Assembly (NCBI GenBank): GCA_949285785.1
Contig: CASEAG010000030.1
Location: 1-33,991 of the forward strand
From: an uncultured Spirochaetales bacterium
GTDB lineage: Bacteria; Spirochaetota; Spirochaetia; Sphaerochaetales; Sphaerochaetaceae
Length of the DNA stretch: 33,991 nucleotides
Direction: 5' to 3'
In this document: piece by piece, positions 14,130 to 22,000 of the stretch
Numbering within the stretch: the stretch's first letter is position 1
How the letters are laid out: each line of letters begins with the position of its first letter
Notes under the pieces: generated by a model
What the model was told of the DNA's origin: nothing
Seen by the model: the letters and a program-made list of their open reading frames with translations, nothing else
Databases searched by the model: none
Translations under genes and position numbers: made by a program

Positions 14130-14853
14130 GGTCCAGCTCAGGAAGGTCGGCTCTCTGCTGTACCAGGAAAGCCTGGCGCCCTGCCTTGACGAAGAATACC
14201 TTGATGGTCTTGCCCAGGTGGTCAGGCAGAGCCCTGTCGTTGAGGATGACGACAAGCCCGCTCTCATGCGGATGATCGCCCGTTACGTGGCCACACGTGA
14301 TGCGCTTGTTGCCAAGGACGTCTACTACCTGGTGCTCCGGCTTCTCGGCGAGGAGCCTGCCGACTGGGATGTCGTGGGCGAGGACGGCCGGCTTGATCCG
14401 TCAAGCCGCATCGTCAGGCACCATTCGCTGTTCCTCGACCGGGTAAGGTCTCCATACAACATCGGTGCGGTCTTCCGCAGTGCAGAGAGCTTCTGCGTGG
14501 ACCATGTGTATCTCAGACAGGGCTGTGGTGATCTGGACAGTCCGCGCTGCATGCGCACCTCCCGCGGGACCGTCGACCTGGTGCCGCACTCCGTCGTGGA
14601 CGACCTGTCCGTTCTCGAGGACAGGACCGTCTTCGCCCTGGAGCTGGGCGGGGTGCCGCTGGAGGATTTCGATTTCCCTGACGACGGGATCTGCGTGCTC
14701 GGGGGCGAGGAGGACGGCGTGAGCCCTGATGTCCTGGCATTGTGCTCCAGCCGGGTGTCGATCGAGCAGTTCGGAGCCAAGGGCTCGATAAACGTGTCCG
14801 TCGCCGCCGGAATACTTCTCCATGCCTGGGCGATGCATTCTTCAAAATCCTGA
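14092..14853 (+). CDS. TrmH/SpoU-family RNA 2'-O-methyltransferase
   Basis: The 253-residue protein carries the SPOUT trefoil-knot methyltransferase domain in its second half. Motif 1 is RSPYNIGAVFRSAES, motif 2 is CVLGGEEDGVSP, and motif 3 is KGSINVSVAAGILLHAW. The first ~110 residues are a less conserved helical domain likely to bind RNA. It should 2'-O-methylate a ribose in rRNA or tRNA; the target cannot be told from sequence. AGGAGG at 14081-14086 sets the start at the ATG at 14092, inside the end of rsmI, so the two modification genes are coupled. Confidence 0.88.
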   Translation: MLTLKKIRTLKPRVQLRKVGSLLYQESLAPCLDEEYLDGLAQVVRQSPVVEDDDKPALMRMIARYVATRDALVAKDVYYLVLRLLGEEPADWDVVGEDGRLDPSSRIVRHHSLFLDRVRSPYNIGAVFRSAESFCVDHVYLRQGCGDLDSPRCMRTSRGTVDLVPHSVVDDLSVLEDRTVFALELGGVPLEDFDFPDDGICVLGGEEDGVSPDVLALCSSRVSIEQFGAKGSINVSVAAGILLHAWAMHSSKS

Positions 14854-14862
14854 ACATTTCGT

Positions 14863-14892
14863 TTGACAGCATTCTGGAAGCGGGCTTACACT
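14863..14892 (+). promoter_or_regulatory. Promoter of the yhf-like operon
   Basis: TTGACA (14863-14868) and TACACT (14887-14892) with an 18-bp spacer (or TTACAC at 17 bp). The predicted start is near 14899, about 46 bases before the yhfZ start codon. Confidence 0.6.
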
Positions 14893-14908
14893 TTTCCCAT
14901 GGCCAATC

Positions 14909-14922
14909 TTCAATTATTTGAA
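14909..14922 (+). promoter_or_regulatory. Candidate operator in the yhfZ leader
   Basis: The palindrome TTCAATTATTTGAA (5-bp arms, 4-bp centre) lies just downstream of the predicted transcription start, in an AT-rich patch unlike its surroundings. It is a natural site for autoregulation by YhfZ. Confidence 0.4.
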
Positions 14923-14944
14923 TGTTGACGGAAAAGGAGGCCCT

Positions 14945-15865
14945 GTGGCGACGAGACCCAGCATGCAGAAGATTTCCCTCGCGGTCGAGAGGATCGCCTG
15001 GGATCTGCTGTGCCTCGGCGTAGGCGACAGGGTCAGATCGATAGACGAATACCACACCAGGCTCGGCGTGTCGTCCGGAACGGTCAAGAACGCCCTGGAC
15101 TACCTGGAGTCCACAGGATCTGTGGCCTTCTCCAGACACGGGCATGAGGGCACGATCGTCGAGCATGTAGACTACAGGTCGCTGCAGAGGAGCTGCACCA
15201 GGGGCCAGCTGCTGGGGATCATGCCTCTGCCTTATTCAATACGCTACGAGGGACTGGCCACCGCGCTGTGCGAACAGCTTTCCGACCTGGACTTCAACAT
15301 GGCATACGCACGCGGGGCCGAAAGCAGGATCGCCCTGGTCGAATCGTCGACGTACCATTTCGCGGTCACGTCCCGATACGCCGCGCTGAGGACGATCGAG
15401 GACGGCCATGACGTGGCCATCGCCGTCGACTGCGGACCGGGCAGCTTCCTGTCGCGTCATGTGCTGGTGTTCCGCAGAGGTCAGAACGAGGTCGTCGACG
15501 GCATGAAGGTCGCCTGGGACGACAACTCACTGGACCAGATGAGCATAACCAGGAGCGTCACCGAAGGCAGACACGTCAGTTACGTGCCGCTCAAGACCCA
15601 GCAGACGGTCGCGGCTCTCCTGTCGGGAATCATAGACGCAGGCGTGTGGAACATGGATGCCCTCAGCGACAACCATGCCACGCAGGCCCTGTCGATAGTC
15701 GGGATTCCTCAGCGGGACTATACGGACGACTTCACCTCGGCATGTCTGGTTGTGAGGAGTGACGACGACACGATGATGAGGCTGCTGTCGCACAGGATAG
15801 ATGGCGCAAAGACTCTTTCGATCATGGAGGATGTCGTGCGCGGAGGAAGGCCGGCGGCCTACTGA
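14945..15865 (+). CDS. yhfZ: YhfZ-like transcriptional regulator
   Basis: The product has 306 residues. The N-terminal ~75 residues form a winged helix-turn-helix (DRVRSIDEYHTRLGVSSGTVKNALDYLESTGSVAF). The remainder resembles a type-2 periplasmic-binding-protein fold (MPLPYSIRYEGLATALCEQL, YHFAVTSRYAAL), as in E. coli YhfZ (301 aa), so it probably senses a small metabolite of the pathway. The start is taken as GTG 14945 because AAAAGGAGG ends 4 bases before it; a TTG at 14918 and an ATG at 14963 are alternatives. It leads the operon here, whereas in E. coli I recall it at the far end of the cluster. Confidence 0.82.
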   Translation: MATRPSMQKISLAVERIAWDLLCLGVGDRVRSIDEYHTRLGVSSGTVKNALDYLESTGSVAFSRHGHEGTIVEHVDYRSLQRSCTRGQLLGIMPLPYSIRYEGLATALCEQLSDLDFNMAYARGAESRIALVESSTYHFAVTSRYAALRTIEDGHDVAIAVDCGPGSFLSRHVLVFRRGQNEVVDGMKVAWDDNSLDQMSITRSVTEGRHVSYVPLKTQQTVAALLSGIIDAGVWNMDALSDNHATQALSIVGIPQRDYTDDFTSACLVVRSDDDTMMRLLSHRIDGAKTLSIMEDVVRGGRPAAY

Positions 15866-15877
15866 AGGAGGATGGGA

Positions 15878-16231
15878 ATGTCGCAGAAGGATGGACAGCT
15901 TGCCAGGGTCGCGATTCTCGAGGATGGCGGGGTCATAGGAGCGCAGGCCGCGCAGTTCACCCGCCATGTCATAGACCAGGTCGCCGACCGCGGCTATGCG
16001 GATGAGGCCCTGGAGACGTTCATCACCCACCTGGCGATGGCGGGGCAGAGGGCTCTGGACGGTGTCGAGGAGGAAGGCTATGACAGCCTGATACTCGAGG
16101 AGCTGAAGGCGGAGGAGGGCTACGACAGGGCGCTCGAGCTGCGCGACTCGATGCTGTGCGGCTGCGGTATCCCGTTCTCTCCCACAGAGCAGGAGTTCCT
16201 GCTGGTCCACATACTGAATCTGATCGGCTGA
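15878..16231 (+). CDS. yhfY: YhfY-like PRD-domain protein
   Basis: The 117-residue protein is a single PTS regulation domain (PRD), normally phosphorylated on histidine by sugar-PTS proteins. The PRD histidines appear as TFITHLAMAGQRAL (His51) and EQEFLLVHIL (His111). It has no DNA-binding domain, so it may modulate YhfZ or the transporter in trans. AAGGAGG lies 6 bases before the ATG at 15878; the ATG two codons earlier would touch the RBS. E. coli YhfY has a very similar size (120 aa). Confidence 0.8.
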   Translation: MSQKDGQLARVAILEDGGVIGAQAAQFTRHVIDQVADRGYADEALETFITHLAMAGQRALDGVEEEGYDSLILEELKAEEGYDRALELRDSMLCGCGIPFSPTEQEFLLVHILNLIG

Positions 16232-16248
16232 AAGGAGGATTTGCTGAT

Positions 16249-16620
16249 ATGAGGATTGTCGTCGGAGGACAGATAGACAAGGACGAGATCGCCGCTATGG
16301 TGCGCTCGGCCATGCCCGAGGCCACGGTCGCGGTCAAGGGCGACCTAGATGCGGTGATGGCGATGAAGAAGGGGGAGTTCGACTACTACGTCGGTGCATG
16401 CAACACCGGTGGTGGCGGAGCCCTGGCGATGGCGCTGGCCCTGCTTGGCAAGGCGAAGTGCGCCACGATCTCGATGCCCGGCAAGGTGTCGAGCGAAAAG
16501 GATATCGAGGATGAGGTGAGAGGCGGCAAGACGGCCTTCGGCTTCACTGCGCAGCACAAGGACCAGGTCCTGCCCGTACTGCTCTCCATCCTGAAGAGAA
16601 AAGAAGGAGGTACACTATGA
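16249..16620 (+). CDS. yhfU: YhfU-like DUF2620 protein
   Basis: The 123-residue soluble protein starts MRIVVGGQIDKDEI and has a glycine-rich loop YVGACNTGGGGALAMALALL followed by ATISMPGKV. It corresponds to E. coli YhfU (DUF2620). It has no established function, but the size, the N-terminal beta-strand and the gene position before a permease are reminiscent of a PTS IIB-like component. AAAGGAGG precedes the ATG. Its stop codon overlaps the start of yhfT (ATGA). Confidence 0.82.
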   Translation: MRIVVGGQIDKDEIAAMVRSAMPEATVAVKGDLDAVMAMKKGEFDYYVGACNTGGGGALAMALALLGKAKCATISMPGKVSSEKDIEDEVRGGKTAFGFTAQHKDQVLPVLLSILKRKEGGTL

Positions 16621-17921
16621 GGTACGTAGTCATCGCTCTGATCGGAGGACTCGCGGCCATCCTGTCCAACAAGGGAATCGCGGTCTTCAACGACGGTTTC
16701 CGCCCGATCGTCGGCCAGTATTTCAACAAGGAGATCTCCAGGAAGGAGCTGGCTGCGATGTCGTTCGCCATCAGCTTCGGCCTGGTCGTGGGCTTCGGCA
16801 TCCCGACGTCCATTGCGGCAAGCATAATCCTGATCCACTGCCTGCTGCTCACCACGGACATCATCGGATCGTTCTGCCCCGATTCCAAGGTCGGCTGGAT
16901 TGTCGCAGGCGTCATCGGTGCCGTCTACGGTCTGCTCGTCCTGGTCGGACTCGAGTTCGTCGTCGAGCTGTTCGCAATGCTGCCCTACAACTTCACCAAC
17001 GAGCTGGGAAGCGTCTCCAACTACGTGACGGTCGCCTTCGCGATCTTCCCTGCGGTCGGCGTCGCCTATCAGCACGGCTTCAATAAGGGCCTGATCACCG
17101 CCGGCGTCACGCTGCTTGTCTACTTCGTTTTCAAGCGCTGGGGATCCTTCGCGATCGGCTCCAGCACCGTCACCCTCAACGCCGAGGGAATGGCGATGCT
17201 CGGCGGCATGATCATGATGATCGTCTTCGCCGCGCAGACCAAGGGCACGGAGAACACCAACCAGGCTCTCACGGAAGGCTTCGAGGGCAATGTCGCGAGA
17301 ATCCGGAAGAACTGGTACTTCCTCGCCGCCATCGGCGGTCTGATCGCGATGGGCACCAGCCTCGAGATGCTGGCCGGAGACCCCGCATCCCTCGCACTGC
17401 TTGCAGAGCATGAGTACACCAACGCGGCGCTCACAGCGGCCGCCCGTGCCATCGGATTCATTCCTCTGGTGTTCACGACCGCCATCGTCACCGGCGTCTA
17501 CGGCGCCGCAGGATGCACCTTCGTGTTCGTCGTCGGACTCCTGCTGCACGGACATCCCTTCATCGCACTGGTCGCAGGTGCCGCCGTCATGATCGTCGAA
17601 GTCCTGCTGATCGACTTGTTCGCCAAGCTCATGGACCGCTTCCCCGGCGTCAAGGACATGGGAGAGTACGTCAGGACCTCGATGAACAAGGTCCTCGAGA
17701 TCGCACTGCTTGCAGGCGGCGTCGTCGCGGCCGAGGCCATGGCCGGCGCTGCATGCGGCTACAGCGGAATCGGAGCCCTGTTCGTGATCGGAACGTTCCT
17801 GCTCAACAGGAAGTCGAAGAAGCCGATCGTGGATCTTGCGATCGGACCTGTGGCATGTATCATCTTCGGCATCCTGCTCAACCTGCTGCTCGTCATCCGT
17901 CTGGTCCTTCCCGTGGCCTGA
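16617..17921 (+). CDS. yhfT: YhfT-like membrane transporter
   Basis: The 434-residue polytopic membrane protein is the same length as E. coli YhfT. It has about 10-12 hydrophobic segments. Characteristic pieces are LIGGLAAILSNKGIAVFNDG at the N-terminus, GQYFNKEISRKELAAMSFAISFGLVVGFGIPTSIA in part, and TSLEMLAGDPA. The early NKGIAVFNDGFRP stretch is strongly family-like. It is the obvious importer for the operon's substrate. With YhfU upstream it may form a two-part system. AAGGAGG lies 6 bases before the ATG. The gene ends 12 bases before the amidase-like gene, the loosest junction downstream of yhfU. Confidence 0.82.
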   Translation: MRYVVIALIGGLAAILSNKGIAVFNDGFRPIVGQYFNKEISRKELAAMSFAISFGLVVGFGIPTSIAASIILIHCLLLTTDIIGSFCPDSKVGWIVAGVIGAVYGLLVLVGLEFVVELFAMLPYNFTNELGSVSNYVTVAFAIFPAVGVAYQHGFNKGLITAGVTLLVYFVFKRWGSFAIGSSTVTLNAEGMAMLGGMIMMIVFAAQTKGTENTNQALTEGFEGNVARIRKNWYFLAAIGGLIAMGTSLEMLAGDPASLALLAEHEYTNAALTAAARAIGFIPLVFTTAIVTGVYGAAGCTFVFVVGLLLHGHPFIALVAGAAVMIVEVLLIDLFAKLMDRFPGVKDMGEYVRTSMNKVLEIALLAGGVVAAEAMAGAACGYSGIGALFVIGTFLLNRKSKKPIVDLAIGPVACIIFGILLNLLLVIRLVLPVA

Positions 17922-17933
17922 GGCTGCAGACAG

Positions 17934-18872
17934 ATGAGCCGCCTTGTCAGGACATCCGTCGCCATGATGAACCCGCATGGCACACTCGACCATGTCTTTG
18001 CCGACGTGGCCGACAGGATGTCCGAAGGCGCTCTGCTGCTGGGTGTGAAGAACACCCGTATGATATCCCGGGCCTTCGTCAGGCGTCTTGAGGAGAACGG
18101 AATGCTCCTGCACACCCTCGACAGGAAGGCCCTGGGAGGAAGGGCGGTGGACGCCGCCCTTGTCAATCCGCTTACGCTGAGGGCGATGACCGGCTCGTCG
18201 TCCGGCACCGCCCTCAACGTGCTGTACCACATCAACGATCTGGGTCTGGGGACGGACGGAGGCGGCTCCGTGCTCGCTCCTGCGGCGAGCGTGAACCTGT
18301 ATGCCTTCATCTCGCCCTCCCTGGACAGGGAACACATGAGCGCCTTTGCGAAGACCTCCACCGACGGAATCGCGTTCACTCCGTCGCTGGGGTTCATCGC
18401 AAGGGATCTCGGAACGCTGAGGCGTCCGATTGGTCTCTTCTTCGACATCTCGAAGGTGTCGTACACGAGACTTGAGGTGCCCGGTGACCTGGACATATAC
18501 GGGCCGCGCGCCCCTCTGATATCCTATCTGAGGGAGGCCGTGCAGCCGGGCTGTGTGCTCGTGTCCAGAGAGGGGCCGGTGGACCAGATGGGCATCGGCG
18601 ACACGATATACGGCCACCATGACGAGGCGACCATGGCAGGGCAGAGGGCCTCCGGCAAGGGACTGATGAGGGTGGTCAACATGGCCGGCCTTGCGGCTGC
18701 GGCCATCCCCACGGAGCGTCTGGGCTGGACGGACATCGTCATCGCCAGGGATGATGACGAGGGCGTGAGCGCGATGATCTCCGAGGCCTCGAGGCTGGAT
18801 GTGGGACGCAGCGCTCTGGTCGACAGATACTTCGGCGATCTCGACGCCTATTTCGACGAATGGAGGGCATGA
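17934..18872 (+). CDS. Miniature amidase-signature-family protein within the yhf operon
   Basis: I read this 312-residue protein as a shortened amidase-signature enzyme (usual length 450-500). The Ser-cisSer-Lys triad is apparent: Lys39 in GVKN, Ser88 in TGSSSGT, and Ser112 in GLGTDGGGSVLAPA. The 24-residue spacing from Ser88 to Ser112 is the same as Ser217-Ser241 of fatty acid amide hydrolase. The C-terminal VVNMAGLAAAAIP resembles the NxxGLPAxxxP motif of the family. It would hydrolyse an amide or related bond of the pathway compound. The ATG at 17934 has only a weak RBS (TGAGG), unlike the other operon genes. It overlaps php by a few bases. I do not recall an equivalent in the E. coli yhf cluster. 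Confidence 0.75.
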   Translation: MSRLVRTSVAMMNPHGTLDHVFADVADRMSEGALLLGVKNTRMISRAFVRRLEENGMLLHTLDRKALGGRAVDAALVNPLTLRAMTGSSSGTALNVLYHINDLGLGTDGGGSVLAPAASVNLYAFISPSLDREHMSAFAKTSTDGIAFTPSLGFIARDLGTLRRPIGLFFDISKVSYTRLEVPGDLDIYGPRAPLISYLREAVQPGCVLVSREGPVDQMGIGDTIYGHHDEATMAGQRASGKGLMRVVNMAGLAAAAIPTERLGWTDIVIARDDDEGVSAMISEASRLDVGRSALVDRYFGDLDAYFDEWRA

Positions 18873-19753
18873 TGCTTCAAAGCGGCTACACGATGATGCA
18901 TGAGCATGTGACGATCGACCTGTCAGGGGTCAAGAAGGACCCCGACTGCCGTCTGGACTGCAAGGACCAGACGATAGAGGATTTCCGTGCACTGAAGGAG
19001 CTGGGGGTGGGCAATGTGCTCGAGGTCACGAACCTGGGCATGGGCCGCGATGTGGACTACATCATGGACGTCGCCAGGGCCAGCGGAATCAACATCCTCG
19101 TGTGCACAGGCTTCTACAAGGAGCCCTTTCTTCCAGACTACGTATACACCTCGAGCGAGGAGGAGCTTGCGGACCTGATGGTCGCCGAGATCGAGGAGGG
19201 CATAGGGAAAAGCGGGGTGAAGGCCAGTGCGATCGGCGAGTTCGGCACCTCCAAGGGACGGATGACGGACATGGAGCGCAAGGTCTTCCGTGCCTGCGCC
19301 ATGGCCGCAAGGCGCACCGGGCGTCTTGTGACCACCCATACGACCCTCGGGACGCTTGGCATCGAGCAGGCGGACTATCTGATCTCGATGGGGCTGGATC
19401 CGTCGCGCATCGTGATCGGGCACATGGACCTGTCTAACGACATCCCCATGATACTCAGGCTCCTGGAGCGCGGCGTCTCGATAGGCTTCGATACCGTGGG
19501 TAAGCTGGACTACGCCCCCGACTCGTTCCGTCTCGAGGCCCTCAGGGCAATATTCGACAAGGGCCTCCAGGACCAGGTGGTGCTCTCCATGGACATCACG
19601 CGCAAAAGCCATCTCAAGGCGAACGGAGGCCTTGGCTATTCATACCTCTTCACCTCGTTCGTCCCTTATCTGATGGCCAACGGGTTCACCAGACAGGATG
19701 TCGACCGTCTTCTAGTCGACAACCCGGCAAGACTTCTCGGAGGTGACGCATGA
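18872..19753 (+). CDS. php: Php, phosphotriesterase-homology metallohydrolase
   Basis: This amidohydrolase-superfamily TIM barrel (293 residues) matches E. coli Php along its length from memory. Metal ligands are visible: MHEHVTIDLSG (His10, His12), the bridging glutamate in AIGEFGTS, TTHTTLGTLG, VIGHMDLS, and the aspartate in SMDITRKSHLKANGG. In E. coli Php the bridging residue is glutamate rather than the carboxylated lysine of true phosphotriesterases, and it is the same here. The natural substrate is not known to me. The start is placed at ATG 18872, 4 bases after GGAGGG; ATG 18869 or 18860 are possible. It overlaps both neighbours. Confidence 0.9.
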   Translation: MLQSGYTMMHEHVTIDLSGVKKDPDCRLDCKDQTIEDFRALKELGVGNVLEVTNLGMGRDVDYIMDVARASGINILVCTGFYKEPFLPDYVYTSSEEELADLMVAEIEEGIGKSGVKASAIGEFGTSKGRMTDMERKVFRACAMAARRTGRLVTTHTTLGTLGIEQADYLISMGLDPSRIVIGHMDLSNDIPMILRLLERGVSIGFDTVGKLDYAPDSFRLEALRAIFDKGLQDQVVLSMDITRKSHLKANGGLGYSYLFTSFVPYLMANGFTRQDVDRLLVDNPARLLGGDA

Positions 19754-20865
19754 GATGCCATCCGCTTGAATCGATGGGCCTGGACGAGGCCATGAGACTG
19801 CAGTTCCACGTCGTGGACTGCATCATGCAGGAGTTCGAGGGACACGAGATCCTGACCCGCGGGGACCTGGGAGTGGTCAGGGGCCTGAACAAGCCCGTGA
19901 CGACGAAGAAGGCTGAGGCGGTCATCGCCCGGATCTTCGCCCAGGAGGCCGCCATCATGGTGCGTGGGGCCGGAAGCGCGGCCATCCGCTTCGCCCTGCA
20001 TTCCGTCTTCTCTCCCGGCGACGTGGTGCTCATACACCGCGCTCCCGTGTACAACACGACGCGCACCTCGATGGAGATGCTTGGGCTGAGGACGGTCGAG
20101 GCGGATTATAACGACCTGGAGGATGTGAAGGCGGTCCTCTCCTCTCATGACGGGATAAGGGGCGCCCTCGTCCAGTACACCAGACAGAAGATCGACGACT
20201 CGTACGACATGCACGACGTGGTCAGGGCCATACGCTCCACGCGGGACATCCCGATTGTCACAGACGACAACTACGCCGTGATGAAGGTGCACGACATCGG
20301 GGTGCAGTGCGGCGCGGACCTGTCCTGCTTCTCATCGTTCAAGCTCCTCGGACCGGAGGGCGTCGGCATCATAGTCGGAAGCAGACGGTATATAGAGACG
20401 ATCGAGCGCGAGAGCTACTCGGGAGGCATGCAGGTGCAGGGCCACGAGGCCCTCGATGTCCTGCACGGTCTGGTCTACGCGCCCGTGTCGCTTGCCATAC
20501 AGGCCCAGGTGGGGCAGGAGTGCGTCAGGCGGCTGAAGGATGGCGGTGTGCCTCATGTGAAGGACGCCTTCCTTGCCAATGCCCAGTCGAAGGTGCTTCT
20601 GGTGGAGTTCGACCAGGACATCGCCGAGCAGGTGCTCGAGGAGGCCGAGAGGCTGGGTGCCGCCCCCAACCCGGTCGGTGCCGAGTCGAAGTACGAGTTT
20701 GTGCCGATGTTCTACCGTGTCTCGGGAACGTTCCGCAAGGCGGATCCGACGCTGGAGAGACGGATGATCAGGATCAATCCGATGAGAAGCGGGGCGGACA
20801 CGATCATGCGTGTTCTTCAGGAGAGCATAAGGAGGGCGACAGGTGTTTCTGGACAAGACCGTTGA
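19750..20865 (+). CDS. yhfS: YhfS, PLP-dependent fold-type I aminotransferase-like enzyme
   Basis: The 371-residue protein aligns from memory with E. coli YhfS. The probable PLP lysine is Lys198 in CFSSFKLLGPEGVG, with the cofactor-binding aspartate in VTDDNYAVMKV, the phosphate-cup region RGAGSAAIRF, and the C-terminal NPVGAESKYEFVPMFYRVSGTFRKA. Family members include aminotransferases, lyases and desulphurases; the reaction here is not established. The start ATG overlaps the php stop (ATGA) with GGAGGT 5 bases upstream. It overlaps yhfX by 23 bases. Confidence 0.88.
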   Translation: MRCHPLESMGLDEAMRLQFHVVDCIMQEFEGHEILTRGDLGVVRGLNKPVTTKKAEAVIARIFAQEAAIMVRGAGSAAIRFALHSVFSPGDVVLIHRAPVYNTTRTSMEMLGLRTVEADYNDLEDVKAVLSSHDGIRGALVQYTRQKIDDSYDMHDVVRAIRSTRDIPIVTDDNYAVMKVHDIGVQCGADLSCFSSFKLLGPEGVGIIVGSRRYIETIERESYSGGMQVQGHEALDVLHGLVYAPVSLAIQAQVGQECVRRLKDGGVPHVKDAFLANAQSKVLLVEFDQDIAEQVLEEAERLGAAPNPVGAESKYEFVPMFYRVSGTFRKADPTLERRMIRINPMRSGADTIMRVLQESIRRATGVSGQDR

Positions 20866-22000
20866 GCGCAATGGGAACCTGGTGGAGTTCGCCTTCGATG
20901 CACACGGGCAGGGCCTGATACTCCCCGACAGCTACATAGTGGACGTGGACACGTTCACGTCGAACGCCTCCATGATCCTGGATGCTGCAAGGGAGCACGG
21001 CTTCTCGCTCTTCTACATGCTCAAGCAGCTGGGCCGCAACCCGTATCTTGCCACGGTTCTCGACGACATGGGCTACGACGGAGCGGTCGTCGTCGACTTC
21101 AGGGAGGCGGCGGTGATGATGGATGCCGGCGTGAGGATCGGCAACGTGGGCCATCTGGTGCAGATCCCCGACTCCATGATCGGCGACGTGGTCTCATACG
21201 GTGTGGACAACATCACGCTCTACTCGCTCGAGAAGGCGGCCAGAATCGACCGGGAGGCGCGCCTGGCCGGCATCGTGCAGAACGTCCTCATCCGCGTCAC
21301 CGGCGAAGGGGACATGATCTACTCCGGCCAGACTGCCGGCTTCGACATAGCATCTCTGCCCTCGCTCGTCCACGAACTGGAAGGCATGAAGAATTTGCGC
21401 ATAGCGGGCGTCACCTCGTTCCCCTGCTACCTCTATGACAGCGTGGCCGGCGCCATCATGCCGACGGGAAACCTCAAGACGGTGCTGGAGGCGGCCGCGA
21501 TGCTCGAGTCGATGGGCCACGGTGGCCTGGTCGTGAACACGCCATCCACCACATGCACCAGGACCATCGCGATGATGGCCGGACTTGGAGGCAACTGCGG
21601 CGAGCCGGGCCATGGCCTCACCGGAACAACGCCGCTTCATGCCGTCAGCGACCAGCCCGAAAGACCCTGCGTGGTGTATCTGAGCGAAGTGTCGCACCGC
21701 TTCGGCGGACTGTCGTACGCATATGGTGGAGGGCACTACAGGAGGAGCCATGTGGCCTCGGCCCTTGTGGGCTCGTCTTTTGAAAGCGCCGTGAAGGCAC
21801 ACGTGGTGCCGCCCTCCGACGAGTCGATCGACTACCATTTCGGCCTCGAGACCGACGCCGAGGTGGGCCAGGGCGTGGTGATGGCCTTCCGCTACCAGAT
21901 ATTCGTCACGCGTTCGGACGTCGTGCTGGTCAAGGGGCTCTCCTGCGGCCGGCCGGAGATCGTGGGCGTGTACGACGCGCTTGGAAGGAGGAGGGTATGA
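20843..22000 (+). CDS. yhfX: YhfX, PLP-binding alanine-racemase-like enzyme
   Basis: The 385-residue fold-type III PLP protein corresponds to E. coli YhfX. The likely Schiff-base lysine is Lys61 in FYMLKQLGRNPYLA, and further signatures are VDFREAAVMMDAG, NVGHLVQIP, GVTSFPCYLYD, the EPGHGLTGTTPLH stretch, and the C-terminal QIFVTRSDVVLV. It probably racemises or decarboxylates an amino-acid-like intermediate. The start is GTG 20843 with AGGAGGG 6 bases upstream, lying inside yhfS. It overlaps yhfW by 4 bases. Two different PLP folds (YhfS and YhfX) in one operon argue for an amino-group-bearing substrate. Confidence 0.88.
   Translation: MFLDKTVERNGNLVEFAFDAHGQGLILPDSYIVDVDTFTSNASMILDAAREHGFSLFYMLKQLGRNPYLATVLDDMGYDGAVVVDFREAAVMMDAGVRIGNVGHLVQIPDSMIGDVVSYGVDNITLYSLEKAARIDREARLAGIVQNVLIRVTGEGDMIYSGQTAGFDIASLPSLVHELEGMKNLRIAGVTSFPCYLYDSVAGAIMPTGNLKTVLEAAAMLESMGHGGLVVNTPSTTCTRTIAMMAGLGGNCGEPGHGLTGTTPLHAVSDQPERPCVVYLSEVSHRFGGLSYAYGGGHYRRSHVASALVGSSFESAVKAHVVPPSDESIDYHFGLETDAEVGQGVVMAFRYQIFVTRSDVVLVKGLSCGRPEIVGVYDALGRRRV

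Noticed and set aside
16386-18620. Very long antisense open frame (744 codons, minus strand) across yhfU, yhfT and the amidase-like gene
   Set aside because: Its product is a His/Asp/Glu/Gln-rich sequence with no recognisable domain. It mirrors strongly biased codon use of convincing genes on the plus strand.
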